This document shows, in pieces, positions 23,044 to 34,439 of a DNA stretch of 64,000 nucleotides. Under the pieces are notes generated by a model. It had not been told where the DNA came from, ran no database searches, and saw only the letters and a list, made by a program, of their open reading frames with translations. The position numbers and the translations under genes were made by a program. Numbering within the stretch: the stretch's first letter is position 1; every line of letters begins with the position of its first letter. The stretch covers positions 310,001-374,000 of the forward strand of contig NZ_JAJSDQ010000002.1 in the NCBI RefSeq assembly GCF_021272345.1, written 5' to 3'. The DNA is from Ornithinimicrobium sediminis. GTDB taxonomy: Bacteria; Actinomycetota; Actinomycetes; Actinomycetales; Dermatophilaceae.

Positions 23044-24315
23044 ATGACTGTCCAGGAACGCATCGCCGCCGTCCGCGACCGGACCAGCCCCGGCGCGCCG
23101 AGACCCTCGCTGGCCGCACGGGCCCGTGCCGTCGCGCTGGCGCTGGCCGCCGGTGCGATGGCCGGCCTCGTCGGGTGGCTGCTCGTCGCCGTGCCGGTGC
23201 TGCTCGCCTGGCTGGCCGACCCGATGAGCACGGTCCCGATGTGGCCGGCGATGGGGATCGCCGGGGATGTCTGGGCTCTGGCCCACCACGGTGTGGTCAC
23301 CACTCCTGAGGTCTCCGTGCGGCTGGCCCCGCTGGTGCTGACCGGAGCCGCGGTGCTGCTCACCAGGTATGCCGTGCGCCAGGTGCTCGCCGACCCGCCC
23401 TCCGCCTCGGGACCGACGCGCATCGGCGGGCTCGCCGGTGCGTGGCAGGCGCTGCGCGCCACCGAGCTCGTCATCTTCGTGCTCGGCTACGTCGGGTTCG
23501 GCGTGGTCCTGGCCCTCCTCACCGGGCTGGGGCAGGCGCCCGTCCCGGTCGTCCCCCTGCTTCCCGGGCTGGTGCTGGTGGCCACGACAGGCATCGTCCT
23601 GGCCCTGGTGCGTGAGCACCGTCGTCAGGAGCACCCCACCGTCGACCGCGCCCTGCGCTGGGTCGCCGCGCGCATCCCTGTGCTGGTCCGTCGAGGGCTG
23701 GCGCCCGCGGGCGAGGCCCTGGCCGGGCTCATGGTGGCCTCGCTGCTCGTGGTCGTCGTGCTGCTCGTGGTGCGGGTCGACCGGGTGCTGACGCTCACGA
23801 CGGCGCTGGACGCCGGTGGTGTGGGCGTGGCCGTCATGACCCTGGGGCAGCTGCTGCTGCTGCCCAACGTGATGCTGTGGGCTCTGGCCTGGCTGGTCGG
23901 CTCCGGGGTGAGCGTCGGCACGGTGCATGTCAGCTGGGCCGGTGTCACCGGAGGGGACCTCCCGCTGATCCCTGTCCTGGCGACGCTGCCCGAGCCGGGT
24001 CCGATGCCGGCAGCCATGTGGGCCTTCGGCGCGGTCCCGGTCCTGGCGGGCGTGTGGCTGGGGTTCCGTGGTGCCCGGTCGGCACCACGCCTGGCCTCGT
24101 GGTGGACAAAGGCCCAGGTGGCCCTCGCGGCCTCGGCGTGGGTCGCCGTCGCCGTGCTCGTGCTGAGCTGGCTGTCCAGCGGTGGGCTGACCCCTGGTCT
24201 GCTCGGCACCGTGGGGGTCGACCCGGTGGGCGTGACGGCGGCACTCCTGGGCCAGCTGCTCGTCGGAGCCGTGGTGGCCGTCACCGTCCTTCATCTCGCC
24301 CGGCGTCGCCTCTGA
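23044..24315 (+). CDS. perM: DUF6350 membrane protein, PerM-like
   Basis: A 423-residue integral membrane protein with about nine hydrophobic helices. Position between sucCD and purN-purH, size and topology match PerM (Rv0955), the mycobacterial protein linked to cell division and divisome stability. ATG 23044 overlaps the TGA of a four-codon frame (ATG 23033, stop 23045-23047) that has a ribosome binding site, AAGGTGA, just ahead, so translation may be coupled. Function in this organism is inferred only from synteny. Confidence 0.85.
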   Translation: MTVQERIAAVRDRTSPGAPRPSLAARARAVALALAAGAMAGLVGWLLVAVPVLLAWLADPMSTVPMWPAMGIAGDVWALAHHGVVTTPEVSVRLAPLVLTGAAVLLTRYAVRQVLADPPSASGPTRIGGLAGAWQALRATELVIFVLGYVGFGVVLALLTGLGQAPVPVVPLLPGLVLVATTGIVLALVREHRRQEHPTVDRALRWVAARIPVLVRRGLAPAGEALAGLMVASLLVVVVLLVVRVDRVLTLTTALDAGGVGVAVMTLGQLLLLPNVMLWALAWLVGSGVSVGTVHVSWAGVTGGDLPLIPVLATLPEPGPMPAAMWAFGAVPVLAGVWLGFRGARSAPRLASWWTKAQVALAASAWVAVAVLVLSWLSSGGLTPGLLGTVGVDPVGVTAALLGQLLVGAVVAVTVLHLARRRL

Positions 24316-24326
24316 GCACGGGGGGA

Positions 24327-24332
24327 TAGGCT
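24327..24332 (+). promoter_or_regulatory. -10 box TAGGCT, leaderless style
   Basis: TAGGCT ends six bases before GTG 24339 of purN and would start a purN-purH transcript separate from sucCD. Confidence 0.5.
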
Positions 24333-24338
24333 CACCCC

Positions 24339-24956
24339 GTGAGTGCAGCCCGGCCGGTCGTCGTCCTCGTCTCCGGCAGCGGCACCACCCTCCAGGCGCT
24401 CGTCGACGCCGCAGCCGACCCGTCCTACGGTGTGCGGATCGCCGCCGTCGGAGCCGACCGGCCGGCGGTCACCGGCCTCGCGCGCGCCGAGCGAGCCGGC
24501 ATCCCCACCTTCGTCTGCCGTGTCGGGGACCACCCCGACCGACGCGCCTGGGACAGGGCCATGGCGGGCCTGCTCGTCGAGCACCTGCCCGACGTCGACC
24601 CGCGATGGGTGGTGAGCGCCGGCTTCATGAAGGTCCTCGGGCCGGCCGTGCTCGGCTGCAGCACCGTCCTCAACACCCACCCCGCGCTGCTGCCGGCCTT
24701 CCCCGGCGCCCACGCCGTGCGCGACGCGCTGGCGCACGGTGTGGCTGTCACCGGCTGCACGGTCCACCTGGTCGACGCCGGCGTCGACACCGGCCCGATC
24801 GTGGCACAGCGGGCGGTGCCGGTGCGCGCCGGTGACACCGAGGAGTCCCTGCACGAACGCATCAAGGTCGTCGAGCGTGACCTCCTGGTGCGCACGGTCG
24901 GTCGCATCGTCACCCACGGCTACACCCTCACCGACAGAAAGGTCACGCTCCTGTGA
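24339..24956 (+). CDS. purN: Phosphoribosylglycinamide formyltransferase
   Basis: A 205-residue enzyme of purine synthesis that moves a formyl group from 10-formyl-tetrahydrofolate to GAR. The N-terminal [12 protein letters not shown] phosphate loop is present. [16 protein letters not shown] carries the catalytic Asn and His, and [10 protein letters not shown] carries the Asp. Its TGA overlaps the GTG of purH by four bases. The folate cofactor is supplied by FolD, encoded 2.5 kb downstream. Confidence 0.97.
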   Translation: MSAARPVVVLVSGSGTTLQALVDAAADPSYGVRIAAVGADRPAVTGLARAERAGIPTFVCRVGDHPDRRAWDRAMAGLLVEHLPDVDPRWVVSAGFMKVLGPAVLGCSTVLNTHPALLPAFPGAHAVRDALAHGVAVTGCTVHLVDAGVDTGPIVAQRAVPVRAGDTEESLHERIKVVERDLLVRTVGRIVTHGYTLTDRKVTLL

Positions 24957-26539
24957 ACTCCACCGACCAGCGCCGTCCGGTGCGCCGGGCCCTGATCTCG
25001 GTCTACGACAAGTCCGGTCTCGAGGAGCTCGCCGGTGGCCTGCACGAGGCCGGGGTCGCCCTGGTCTCGACGGGCTCCACCGCCGCACGCATCGAGGACG
25101 CCGGGGTGCCCGTCACCCGGGTCGAGGAGCTCACCGGCTTCCCCGAGTGCCTCGACGGGAGGGTCAAGACCCTGCACCCTCGTGTGCACGCAGGCCTGCT
25201 CGCGGACATGGGTGACCCCGAGCACGTCACCCAGCTGCGCGACCTCGAGATCGAGCCGTTCGACCTCGTGGTCGTCAACCTCTACCCGTTCGCCCGGACC
25301 GTCGCCGCGGGGGCCGACCCGCAGGCCTGTGTGGAGCAGATCGACATCGGCGGCCCGTCCATGGTGCGGGCCGCGGCGAAGAACCACCGCAGCGTCGCCG
25401 TGGTCGTCGACGCGACGGCATACGGCACCGTCGTGGACACCGTCCGGGCGGGCGGTTTCACGCTCGCCGCGCGACAGCAGCTGGCCGCGCAGGCCTTCGT
25501 CCACACGGCCACCTACGACGTGCAGGTGGCCTCCTGGATGGGCAACGTCGTCTCCGACACCTCCGACGGCACCGGCTTCCCGCGCTGGGTCGGCGCGACC
25601 TGGGAGCGCGTCGGGGTGCTCCGCTACGGGGAGAACCCGCACCAGCCGGCCGCCCTCTACGCCGACGGACACCCCGACGGCCCCGGGCTGGCGCAGGCCG
25701 AGCAGCTGCAGGGCAAGGAGATGTCCTACAACAACTGGGTCGACGCCGACGCTGCCCGCCGGGCCGCCCACGACCAGGGGGAGCAGCCGACCGTCGCCGT
25801 CATCAAGCACGCCAACCCCTGCGGCATCGCGGTCGGGTCGGACATCGCCGAGGCCCATCGCAAGGCACATGCCTGCGACCCGGTCTCGGCCTACGGCGGC
25901 ATCGTCGCCACCAACCGCCCCGTGTCCGGCCGGATGGCCGAACAGCTCGCCGAGATCTTCACCGAGGTCGTGGTGGCCCCTGGCTTCGAGGCCGACGCCC
26001 TGGCCGTGCTGCAGCGCAAGAAGAACCTGCGGCTGATCCGCGCCGCGTCCCCGGCCCGCGGCGGGGTGGAGATCCGGCCGGTGTCGGGGGGCCTGCTCAT
26101 GCAGCACCGCGACGCCATCGACGCGGAGGTCGAGGGGGGAGGGGACGCGCCGCAGCGCTGGCGCCTGGTCGCCGGCCATGCGGCCGACGAGGCCACCATG
26201 GCCGACCTGTCGTTCGCGTGGCGGGCGGTGCGGGCGGTGAAGTCCAACGCGGTCCTGCTGGCCGACTCCGGCGCCAGCGTGGGCATCGGCATGGGTCAGG
26301 TCAACCGGGTGGACAGCTGCCATCTGGCGGTGAACCGTGCCGGTGCGAGGGCTCGAGGCTCCGTGGCGGCCTCCGACGCGTTCTTCCCGTTCGCGGACGG
26401 GCTCCAGGTGCTGCTCGACGCGGGTGTCCGTGCGGTGGTCGCTCCTGGCGGCTCGATCCGGGACGAGGAGGTCGTCGCGGCTGCCGAGCGCGCCGGCGTG
26501 AGCCTCTACTTCACCGGCACCCGCCACTTTGCCCACTGA
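24953..26539 (+). CDS. purH: Bifunctional AICAR transformylase / IMP cyclohydrolase
   Basis: A 528-residue two-domain enzyme for the last two steps of IMP synthesis. The N-terminal MGS-like cyclohydrolase domain (about 10-200) includes [24 protein letters not shown] and [14 protein letters not shown]. The C-terminal transformylase domain (about 210-528) includes [12 protein letters not shown] and the late [10 protein letters not shown] and [10 protein letters not shown] segments. GTG 24953 overlaps the purN stop. The 3' end overlaps the TTG start of the next gene. Confidence 0.97.
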   Translation: MNSTDQRRPVRRALISVYDKSGLEELAGGLHEAGVALVSTGSTAARIEDAGVPVTRVEELTGFPECLDGRVKTLHPRVHAGLLADMGDPEHVTQLRDLEIEPFDLVVVNLYPFARTVAAGADPQACVEQIDIGGPSMVRAAAKNHRSVAVVVDATAYGTVVDTVRAGGFTLAARQQLAAQAFVHTATYDVQVASWMGNVVSDTSDGTGFPRWVGATWERVGVLRYGENPHQPAALYADGHPDGPGLAQAEQLQGKEMSYNNWVDADAARRAAHDQGEQPTVAVIKHANPCGIAVGSDIAEAHRKAHACDPVSAYGGIVATNRPVSGRMAEQLAEIFTEVVVAPGFEADALAVLQRKKNLRLIRAASPARGGVEIRPVSGGLLMQHRDAIDAEVEGGGDAPQRWRLVAGHAADEATMADLSFAWRAVRAVKSNAVLLADSGASVGIGMGQVNRVDSCHLAVNRAGARARGSVAASDAFFPFADGLQVLLDAGVRAVVAPGGSIRDEEVVAAAERAGVSLYFTGTRHFAH

Positions 26540-27509
26540 GCCGCGGCTGGCTGAGCCGCGGCTCGCAGGACCCCTGGCGCTGCTGGCGGCGTTCGGCTGC
26601 GGTGCGCTCATCGCCGTCCAGTCGCGCATGAACGGTCGGCTGTCCGAGTCGGTGGGCAGCTTCCCGGCGGCGTGGGTGAGCTTCGGCTCCGGTCTGCTGG
26701 TGCTGTCGCTGCTGCTCGTGCTGCCGAGACAGCGTGCCCGTGTCGCGCGGGTGGGCTCGGCCCTGCGCGACGGCCGGCTGGCCCCGTGGCAGGTCCTCGG
26801 CGGAGTGGGTGGCGGTCTGCTGGTCGGCACGCAGACGTATGCCGTGCCGATCGTCGGCGTGGCCGCGTTCCTCATCGCCACGATCGGCGGGCAGACCGTC
26901 AGCGCCCTGCTGGTCGACCGGTTCGGGCTGGGGCCGGCAGCAGCCCAGGCGCTGTCGCCTGCCCGGGTGGTGGCGGCGGCACTGGCCGTGGTGGGGGTGG
27001 CCGTGGCGGCCACGTCGGCCGACGACGGCTCGGCGGTGGTGCTGCTGCCGGTGCTGCTCGCCTTCCTCGTCGGGATGGCGGTCGCCGTGCAGCAGGCCTT
27101 CAACGGGCGCGTGACGACGGTGACCCGCGACGCGACCGCGACCGCCTGGGTCAACTTCGTCGCGGGCACGAGCACCCTGCTGCTCATCGGGGCCGTCCCG
27201 GTGTGGCGGGCGGGGCTGCCGACCGACTGGTCCGCACCGGGCTGGGCGTGGTGGGGCGGGATGTGCGGCGTCGTCTTCATCGCCCTCGCCGCGTGGGCCG
27301 TCCAGCACACCGGGGTGCTGCTGTTCGGGCTGGTCACCGTCACCAGCCAGCTGGCGACCGCGCTGGTGCTCGACCTCGCGAACCCGGCCACCCGGGACCA
27401 GGTCGGCCTCCAGATGCTCGTCGGGGTGGGGATCACCGTGGTGGCTGCGGCGGGGGCCGGACTGGCCTCCCGCCGGGCACGCCTGCGGTCGTTACAGTGG
27501 GCGCCATGA
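26529..27509 (+). CDS. DMT-family transporter (two DUF606 repeats)
   Basis: A 326-residue membrane protein with about ten helices, made of two YdcZ/DUF606-like halves ([12 protein letters not shown] in the first, [12 protein letters not shown] in the second). This internal duplication is characteristic of the drug/metabolite transporter family. The start is TTG 26529, inside the end of purH, and the stop overlaps folD by four bases, so the gene is coupled on both sides. A small metabolite is the likely cargo; whether it is purine or folate related is a guess from context. Confidence 0.88.
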   Translation: MPTEPRLAEPRLAGPLALLAAFGCGALIAVQSRMNGRLSESVGSFPAAWVSFGSGLLVLSLLLVLPRQRARVARVGSALRDGRLAPWQVLGGVGGGLLVGTQTYAVPIVGVAAFLIATIGGQTVSALLVDRFGLGPAAAQALSPARVVAAALAVVGVAVAATSADDGSAVVLLPVLLAFLVGMAVAVQQAFNGRVTTVTRDATATAWVNFVAGTSTLLLIGAVPVWRAGLPTDWSAPGWAWWGGMCGVVFIALAAWAVQHTGVLLFGLVTVTSQLATALVLDLANPATRDQVGLQMLVGVGITVVAAAGAGLASRRARLRSLQWAP

Positions 27510-28363
27510 CCGCGCGCACGCTCGACGGCAGGGCCGTCCTGGCCACCCTGAAGGACGAGCTCCGGGAGCGTGTGGCTGCGCTCGCGGCTCGAGGCGTCAC
27601 CCCGGGCCTCGGCACCGTGCTGGTGGGCGAGGACCCGGCGAGCACGTGGTATGTCGGGGCGAAGCACCGTGACTGCGCCGAGATCGGCATCTCCTCGATC
27701 CGGCGTGACCTACCCGCCGGTGCCTCGCAGGCCGACGTGGAGGCCGTCGTCGACGAGCTGAACGCCGACCCGGCCTGCACGGCCTTCCTCGTGCAGCAGC
27801 CCACCGGCCTCGACGAGTTCGCCATCCTCTCCCGGGTCGACCCGGTCAAGGACGTCGACGGTCTGCACCCGGTCAACCTCGGCTCGCTCGTCCTCGGGGA
27901 GCCGGCACCGCTCCCGTGCACGCCCGTCGCCGTGGTCGAGCTGCTGCGGCGGCACGGGGTGGCCCTCGACGGGGCCGAGGTCGTCGTGGTCGGCCGGGGC
28001 ACCACGGTGGGACGCCCGCTCGGTCTGATCCTCACCCGGCGCTCGGAGAACGCGACCGTCACCCTGTGCCACACCGGCACCCGGGACCTGTCCGCCCACA
28101 CGCGGCGCGCAGACATCGTCGTGTCGGCGGCCGGAGTGCCCGACCTCGTCACGGCCGACATGGTCAAGCCCGGTGCGGCCGTCCTCGACGTGGGCGTCGC
28201 CCGCCGTGACGGCAAGATCGCCGGTGACGTCGCCACCGGCGTGCGGGAGGTCGCCGGATGGCTCTCGCCCAACCCTGGTGGGGTGGGGCCGATGACCCGC
28301 GGGATGCTGCTGAGCAACGTCGTGGCGGCAGCGGAGCGCGCCGCCGACGAGGCCGGCGCGTGA
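27506..28363 (+). CDS. folD: Bifunctional methylene-THF dehydrogenase / cyclohydrolase
   Basis: A 285-residue enzyme that interconverts 5,10-methylene- and 10-formyl-tetrahydrofolate using NADP. Family landmarks include [18 protein letters not shown] with the catalytic Lys, [20 protein letters not shown], the dinucleotide loop [14 protein letters not shown], and the closing [15 protein letters not shown] 27506 overlaps the stop of the transporter gene. It supplies formyl groups for PurN and PurH. Confidence 0.97.
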   Translation: MTARTLDGRAVLATLKDELRERVAALAARGVTPGLGTVLVGEDPASTWYVGAKHRDCAEIGISSIRRDLPAGASQADVEAVVDELNADPACTAFLVQQPTGLDEFAILSRVDPVKDVDGLHPVNLGSLVLGEPAPLPCTPVAVVELLRRHGVALDGAEVVVVGRGTTVGRPLGLILTRRSENATVTLCHTGTRDLSAHTRRADIVVSAAGVPDLVTADMVKPGAAVLDVGVARRDGKIAGDVATGVREVAGWLSPNPGGVGPMTRGMLLSNVVAAAERAADEAGA

Positions 28364-28373
28364 GCCCCCGTCG

Positions 28374-28685
28374 ATGAGCGACCCTGCCGTCGGCGGCACC
28401 GCCGGCAGCGGCACCTCCCGTGGGCACACCTACCAGCCTCTCGGCGCATGGTGGCTCCTGCCGGCCGGACTGGCGGTCTCCGTGTGGCTGATCCTGGGTG
28501 GCGGCATCCGGGCCTACGGGTACGCGATGGCCGCCACTTTGCTGGTGGCGGCCATCGTGCGTGGGCTGCTCCCCAAGGAGCGCACCGGCGGGCTGGTCGT
28601 GCGCTCGCGCCTCTGGGACGTCGGGCTCCTGCTCGCGCTGGCCGCGGCGGCCGCCGTGCTGAGCTCGAGCCTGGTGATCCGCTAA
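28374..28685 (+). CDS. DUF3017 membrane protein
   Basis: A 103-residue protein with three predicted membrane helices (about 25-45, 48-65, 80-100), matching DUF3017, a short actinobacterial family usually found directly after folD as here. It begins ten bases after the folD stop. Its end overlaps the convergent mdh gene by four bases. Function unknown. Confidence 0.9.
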   Translation: MSDPAVGGTAGSGTSRGHTYQPLGAWWLLPAGLAVSVWLILGGGIRAYGYAMAATLLVAAIVRGLLPKERTGGLVVRSRLWDVGLLLALAAAAAVLSSSLVIR

Positions 28686-29671
28686 GAGACCAGCCCCAGC
28701 TCGGTGACGGCGGTGCGCTCCTCGGAGAGCTCGGCGACCGAGGCGTCGATGCGTCCTCGGGAGAAGTCGTCGACCTCCAGCCCCTGCACGACCGACCAGT
28801 CCCCTCCGCTGGTGGTCACCGGGAACGAGGAGATGAGACCCTCCGGCACACCGTAGGACCCGTCCGAACGCACCGCCATCGACACCCAGTCGCCCTCAGC
28901 CGTGCCCCGCAGCCAGTCGCGGGTGTGGTCGATCGTGGCCGAGGCGGCCGAGGCCGCCGAGGAGGACCCACGCGCCTCGATGATCGCGGCGCCGCGCTTG
29001 GCGACCGTGGGGATGAAGGTGTCCTCCAGCCAGCCCTGGTCGTCGACGGTCTCGGCGGCGTTGCGACCGCGCACCTCGCAGTGGAACAGGTCAGGGTACT
29101 GCGTCGCCGAGTGGTTGCCCCAGATCGTCATCCGGCGGATGTCGGTGACGGAGGCGCCGGTGCGGTGGGCCAGCTGGGCGACGGCACGGTTGTGGTCCAG
29201 CCGGGTGAGCGCCGAGAACCGCTCCGTGGGGATGTCCGGGGCGTTGTGCATCGCGATGAGGGCGTTGGTGTTGGCCGGGTTGCCGGTCACCGTGATCCGC
29301 ACGTCGTCTGCGGCGTGCTCGTTGAGGGCCCGACCCTGCCCGGTGAAGATGCCGCCGTTGGCCTCCAGCAGGTCGCCCCGCTCCATACCCTTGGTGCGGG
29401 GCCGGGCGCCCACGAGCAGGGCGATGTTCGCCCCGTCGAAGACGACGTCCGGGTCGTCGCCGATCTCCACCGAGGACAGCAGCGGGAACGCGCAGTCGTC
29501 GAGCTCCATCACGACGCCCTCGAGGGCCTTGAGCGCCGGGGTGATCTCCAGCAGGCGCAGCTCGACCGGGGTGTCCTTGCCCAGCATGTCGCCCGCCGCG
29601 ATGCGGAAGAGGAGGTTGTAGCAGATCTGTCCGGCGGCGCCGGTCACGGCGACCTTGACGGGAGTGTTCAC
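28682..29671 (-). CDS. mdh: Malate dehydrogenase
   Basis: A 329-residue NAD-dependent malate dehydrogenase of the TCA cycle. NAD-binding [13 protein letters not shown] at the N-terminus; catalytic loop [16 protein letters not shown]; catalytic Asp and His in TRLDHNRA and [14 protein letters not shown] 29671 is preceded by AAGGG eight bases upstream. A TAGCGT -10 box (complement of 29712-29717) lies about 40 bases before it. It is divergent from icd, so two neighbouring TCA enzymes share one 136-base promoter region. Confidence 0.97.
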   Translation of the reverse strand: MNTPVKVAVTGAAGQICYNLLFRIAAGDMLGKDTPVELRLLEITPALKALEGVVMELDDCAFPLLSSVEIGDDPDVVFDGANIALLVGARPRTKGMERGDLLEANGGIFTGQGRALNEHAADDVRITVTGNPANTNALIAMHNAPDIPTERFSALTRLDHNRAVAQLAHRTGASVTDIRRMTIWGNHSATQYPDLFHCEVRGRNAAETVDDQGWLEDTFIPTVAKRGAAIIEARGSSSAASAASATIDHTRDWLRGTAEGDWVSMAVRSDGSYGVPEGLISSFPVTTSGGDWSVVQGLEVDDFSRGRIDASVAELSEERTAVTELGLVS

Positions 29672-29807
29672 GAATGGACCCTTCGGTGCGGCTCGGATAT
29701 GCGTCAGCGCGACGCTAGCACTGGCGCTCGCTGCGAGCGTGCGCACGATAGCCTGAGTCGAAGTCAGAGCACGCCACCCGCATCGATCCGAGGAGACGTC
29801 GCGCCCC
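29672..29807. promoter_or_regulatory. Divergent mdh / icd promoter region
   Basis: Minus-strand TAGCGT (complement of 29712-29717) serves mdh, and plus-strand TAGCCT (29749-29754) serves icd. Both give leaders of 30-50 bases with ribosome binding sites (AAGGG for mdh, GAGGAG for icd). No clear operator palindrome is seen. Confidence 0.45.
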
Positions 29808-32033
<2,226 letters not shown>

Positions 32034-32131
32034 CGGTGCCGCGGAGGACGCCCGGTGTCGTCCACGGTTGCAGCGCGCCAGGTCCTCGTTAGTGTCGACG
32101 TCGCACGTCAACCTCGAGCTATGGAGGCACC

Positions 32132-32323
32132 ATGCAGATCGACAAGGCGCAGATCATCGAGTTCCTCAAGTCACGCGGTGAGCAGGACAAGGCCTCGCAG
32201 GCCGACTCCGAGCTGCCGCAGCAGGTGGACACCGAGCGCGACTCGGGGTTGCTGGAGAAGTACGGCATCGACCCGAAGGAGCTGATGGGCAAGCTCGGCG
32301 GGCTGGGCGGCGCCCTCGGCTGA
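32132..32323 (+). CDS. Small conserved protein of 63 residues
   Basis: A 63-residue acidic protein. The first half is helical (MQIDKAQIIEFLKSRGEQDK), and the end is Gly/Leu-rich (KELMGKLGGLGGALG). GGAGG six bases before the ATG is one of the best ribosome binding sites in the window, supporting translation. Similar short proteins are common in actinobacteria but have no known function. It follows icd by about 100 bases. Confidence 0.8.
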   Translation: MQIDKAQIIEFLKSRGEQDKASQADSELPQQVDTERDSGLLEKYGIDPKELMGKLGGLGGALG

Positions 32324-32350
32324 GACACCACGACCTGTGGTCGGCGTGCC

Positions 32351-33841
32351 TCAGCCCCGCACGGCACGGCGGACGAAGTCGGCCAGGTCGGCGCTCTGCT
32401 TGACTCGGCTGGGCTCGTGGACGTACATCATGTGGCCGGCCGGGTAGTAGTGGTGCTCGATGCGCTCCAGGTCGTCGACCGGGACCGCCAGGGCGGCCAG
32501 CGTCTCCTCTGCACCACGGAAGGGGGTCGCCACGTCGAACCACCCGTAGGCGACGTGCACCCTTAGGTGGGGGTTGGCTCGCATCGCCCGCGCCAGGCGG
32601 GGGCTGACGTCCACGGAGCGCCCCTCGAAGTCGGCGTAGGACCACGGGTGCACCCGCGGTGAGATCTGCTCGTAGTGCAGGTCCGAGGCGTAGCCGAGGT
32701 CGACCCGCACGAGGTGGTTGAACGCTGCGGCGTAGGGGCCTGCGATGGCGTCGTGCGAGGGGTCGGCGTCGAACGTCTCCGCGTTGCCCGCCGCGGCCGG
32801 TCCGGTGAACCGCGCGTCGAGGCGCCCGACGACGCGCCGCTCGTCGCGCAGCAGCTCGGTGCAGAAGCGGATGTGCTCGACGCGCAGGTCGGCCCGGTCG
32901 ACCCAGGCGGGCGACAGGCCGGTCAGCCGGGCGACCTTGCGCACGTGCTCGGCGCGCTCCTCACCCACCAGCCGACGTCCCTGCGACAGGGCCCACGGGT
33001 AGTCCCGCTCGCAGTAGTCGCGCGCCTCCTGGACGACCTCCTCCAGGGTGGCGTCACCGTGCCTGCCGTGTCGGTGGGCCACCGCGGCATACGTCGGCAG
33101 GAAGCTGACGAAGGCCCGGTCGGTGTCCGGCTCGTGCAGCCCGATGGAGCCCAGGTCGAGGACGGCCGAGATGAGCATGACGCCGTTGAGCGACAGGCTG
33201 TACCGGCTCTGCAGGTGGTCGGCCAGGGCCGCGGCGCGCAGCGTGCCGTAGGACTCGCCCGCCAGGAACTTGGGCGACATCCAGCGCTCGTTGCGTGCGG
33301 TCCACAGCCGGATCACCTCGCCGATCGACTCGATGTCCCCGCTGACGCCGTGGTAGCCCCCGGGCTTGCCGCCCTCGACCGCGCGGGAGTAGCCCGTGGA
33401 GACCGGGTCGATGAAGACGAGGTCAGAGACGGCCAGGAGCGACTCGGGGTTGTCGACCAGGTGGTAGGGCGGCGGCACCAGGTCACCGACGTCCCCCATA
33501 CGCACCCGACGGGGCCCCATCAGCCCGACGTGCAGCCAGACCGAGGAGGAGCCCGGACCTCCGTTGAACGCGAAGGTCACCGGTCGGTCGCGCTCGCCGT
33601 CGGTCGCGACGTAGGAGGTCAGGAAGACCTCCGCACGCGGCACCACGCCGGTGAAGACGCCGTCGTCGTAGACCTCCTCGCGGAGCACGATGCGGCCTGT
33701 GGTGGCCGTGTAGTGCACGGTGCGGTCCTCGACCTGCAGGGTGTGCTCGGTCGTCACCAGGTCGTCGGTCGGGTCGGCCGGCGCCGTGGAGGACGTGTGA
33801 CCCGGCGGCGTGGGCTCGGTCGGCTCCTGCTTCTCGCTCAT
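32351..33841 (-). CDS. S10 family serine carboxypeptidase-like protein
   Basis: A 496-residue alpha/beta hydrolase of peptidase family S10. FAFNGGPGSSSVWLHVG is the S10 oxyanion region; catalytic Ser in LAGESYGTLRA; Asp in GWFDVATPF; His in YPAGHMMYVHEPSR. There is no signal peptide, so it appears cytoplasmic, unlike the eukaryotic enzymes. ATG 33841 follows a TACAGT box by six bases (leaderless). The natural substrate is unknown; carboxypeptidase activity is family knowledge. Confidence 0.92.
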   Translation of the reverse strand: MSEKQEPTEPTPPGHTSSTAPADPTDDLVTTEHTLQVEDRTVHYTATTGRIVLREEVYDDGVFTGVVPRAEVFLTSYVATDGERDRPVTFAFNGGPGSSSVWLHVGLMGPRRVRMGDVGDLVPPPYHLVDNPESLLAVSDLVFIDPVSTGYSRAVEGGKPGGYHGVSGDIESIGEVIRLWTARNERWMSPKFLAGESYGTLRAAALADHLQSRYSLSLNGVMLISAVLDLGSIGLHEPDTDRAFVSFLPTYAAVAHRHGRHGDATLEEVVQEARDYCERDYPWALSQGRRLVGEERAEHVRKVARLTGLSPAWVDRADLRVEHIRFCTELLRDERRVVGRLDARFTGPAAAGNAETFDADPSHDAIAGPYAAAFNHLVRVDLGYASDLHYEQISPRVHPWSYADFEGRSVDVSPRLARAMRANPHLRVHVAYGWFDVATPFRGAEETLAALAVPVDDLERIEHHYYPAGHMMYVHEPSRVKQSADLADFVRRAVRG

Positions 33842-33847
33842 GACCCG

Positions 33848-33853
33848 ACTGTA
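33848..33853 (-). promoter_or_regulatory. -10 box TACAGT, leaderless style
   Basis: On the minus strand TACAGT ends six bases before ATG 33841 of the S10 peptidase gene. Confidence 0.5.
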
Positions 33854-33891
33854 TGTCGGACCGGCCCGCCACCGTCCTCGGTCGCCGGTTG

Positions 33892-33897
33892 TAGGGT
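33892..33897 (+). promoter_or_regulatory. -10 box TAGGGT, leaderless style
   Basis: TAGGGT ends eight bases before GTG 33906. It is divergent from the S10 box about 40 bases away. Confidence 0.45.
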
Positions 33898-33905
33898 CGG
33901 CTCTT

Positions 33906-34439
33906 GTGGACAGCCAGCCCGAGGAGACCACCACCGTGGGTGTGGCCCTGCCGGTGCCGGACCCCTGGGGCAGTGACCTGCAGCAGGCCCGCATCCGGCT
34001 GGGTGACGTGCAGGCGCGCCACATCCCCACCCACATCACCCTGCTGCCACCCACGGCGGTGCCGGTGCCCGTGGTGACCCGGCTGCGCGCGCACCTCGAC
34101 GGCGTGGCCTCCGGTCACCAGGCCTTCCCGGTCGTGCTCCGTGGCACCGGCACCTTCCGGCCGGTGTCCGACGTGGTGTTCATCCAGGTGGCCCGCGGTG
34201 TGGCCTCCTGCGAGGTGCTGGAGCGGCGCGTGCGCAGCGGCCCGGTGGAGCGCACGGTGCAGTTCCCCTACCACCCGCACGTCACGGTCGCGCACGACCT
34301 GGAGGAGTCCGCACTCGACCGTGCCTTCGAGCAGCTGGCCGACTTCACCTGCCGGTTCCTGGCCGACCGGATCCGGCTCTACGCACACAACGGCGACGGA
34401 GTCTGGCGGCACGACACCGAGTTCGTCCTGGGGCGCTAG
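33906..34439 (+). CDS. 2'-5' RNA ligase-like 2H phosphoesterase
   Basis: A 177-residue member of the 2H phosphoesterase superfamily, with both H-x-T/S motifs: PTHITLLP (about 41-48) and HPHVTVAHD (about 123-131). Members cleave or form 2',5' or cyclic phosphodiester bonds in RNA or nucleotides; the substrate here is unknown. GTG 33906 follows TAGGGT by eight bases. Its stop overlaps the end of the convergent glycosyltransferase gene by four bases. Confidence 0.9.
   Translation: MDSQPEETTTVGVALPVPDPWGSDLQQARIRLGDVQARHIPTHITLLPPTAVPVPVVTRLRAHLDGVASGHQAFPVVLRGTGTFRPVSDVVFIQVARGVASCEVLERRVRSGPVERTVQFPYHPHVTVAHDLEESALDRAFEQLADFTCRFLADRIRLYAHNGDGVWRHDTEFVLGR

Noticed and set aside
24920-27667. A long open frame of about 915 codons antisense to purH and the transporter gene
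   Set aside because: It is a shadow of well-identified genes, with low-complexity composition and no family features.
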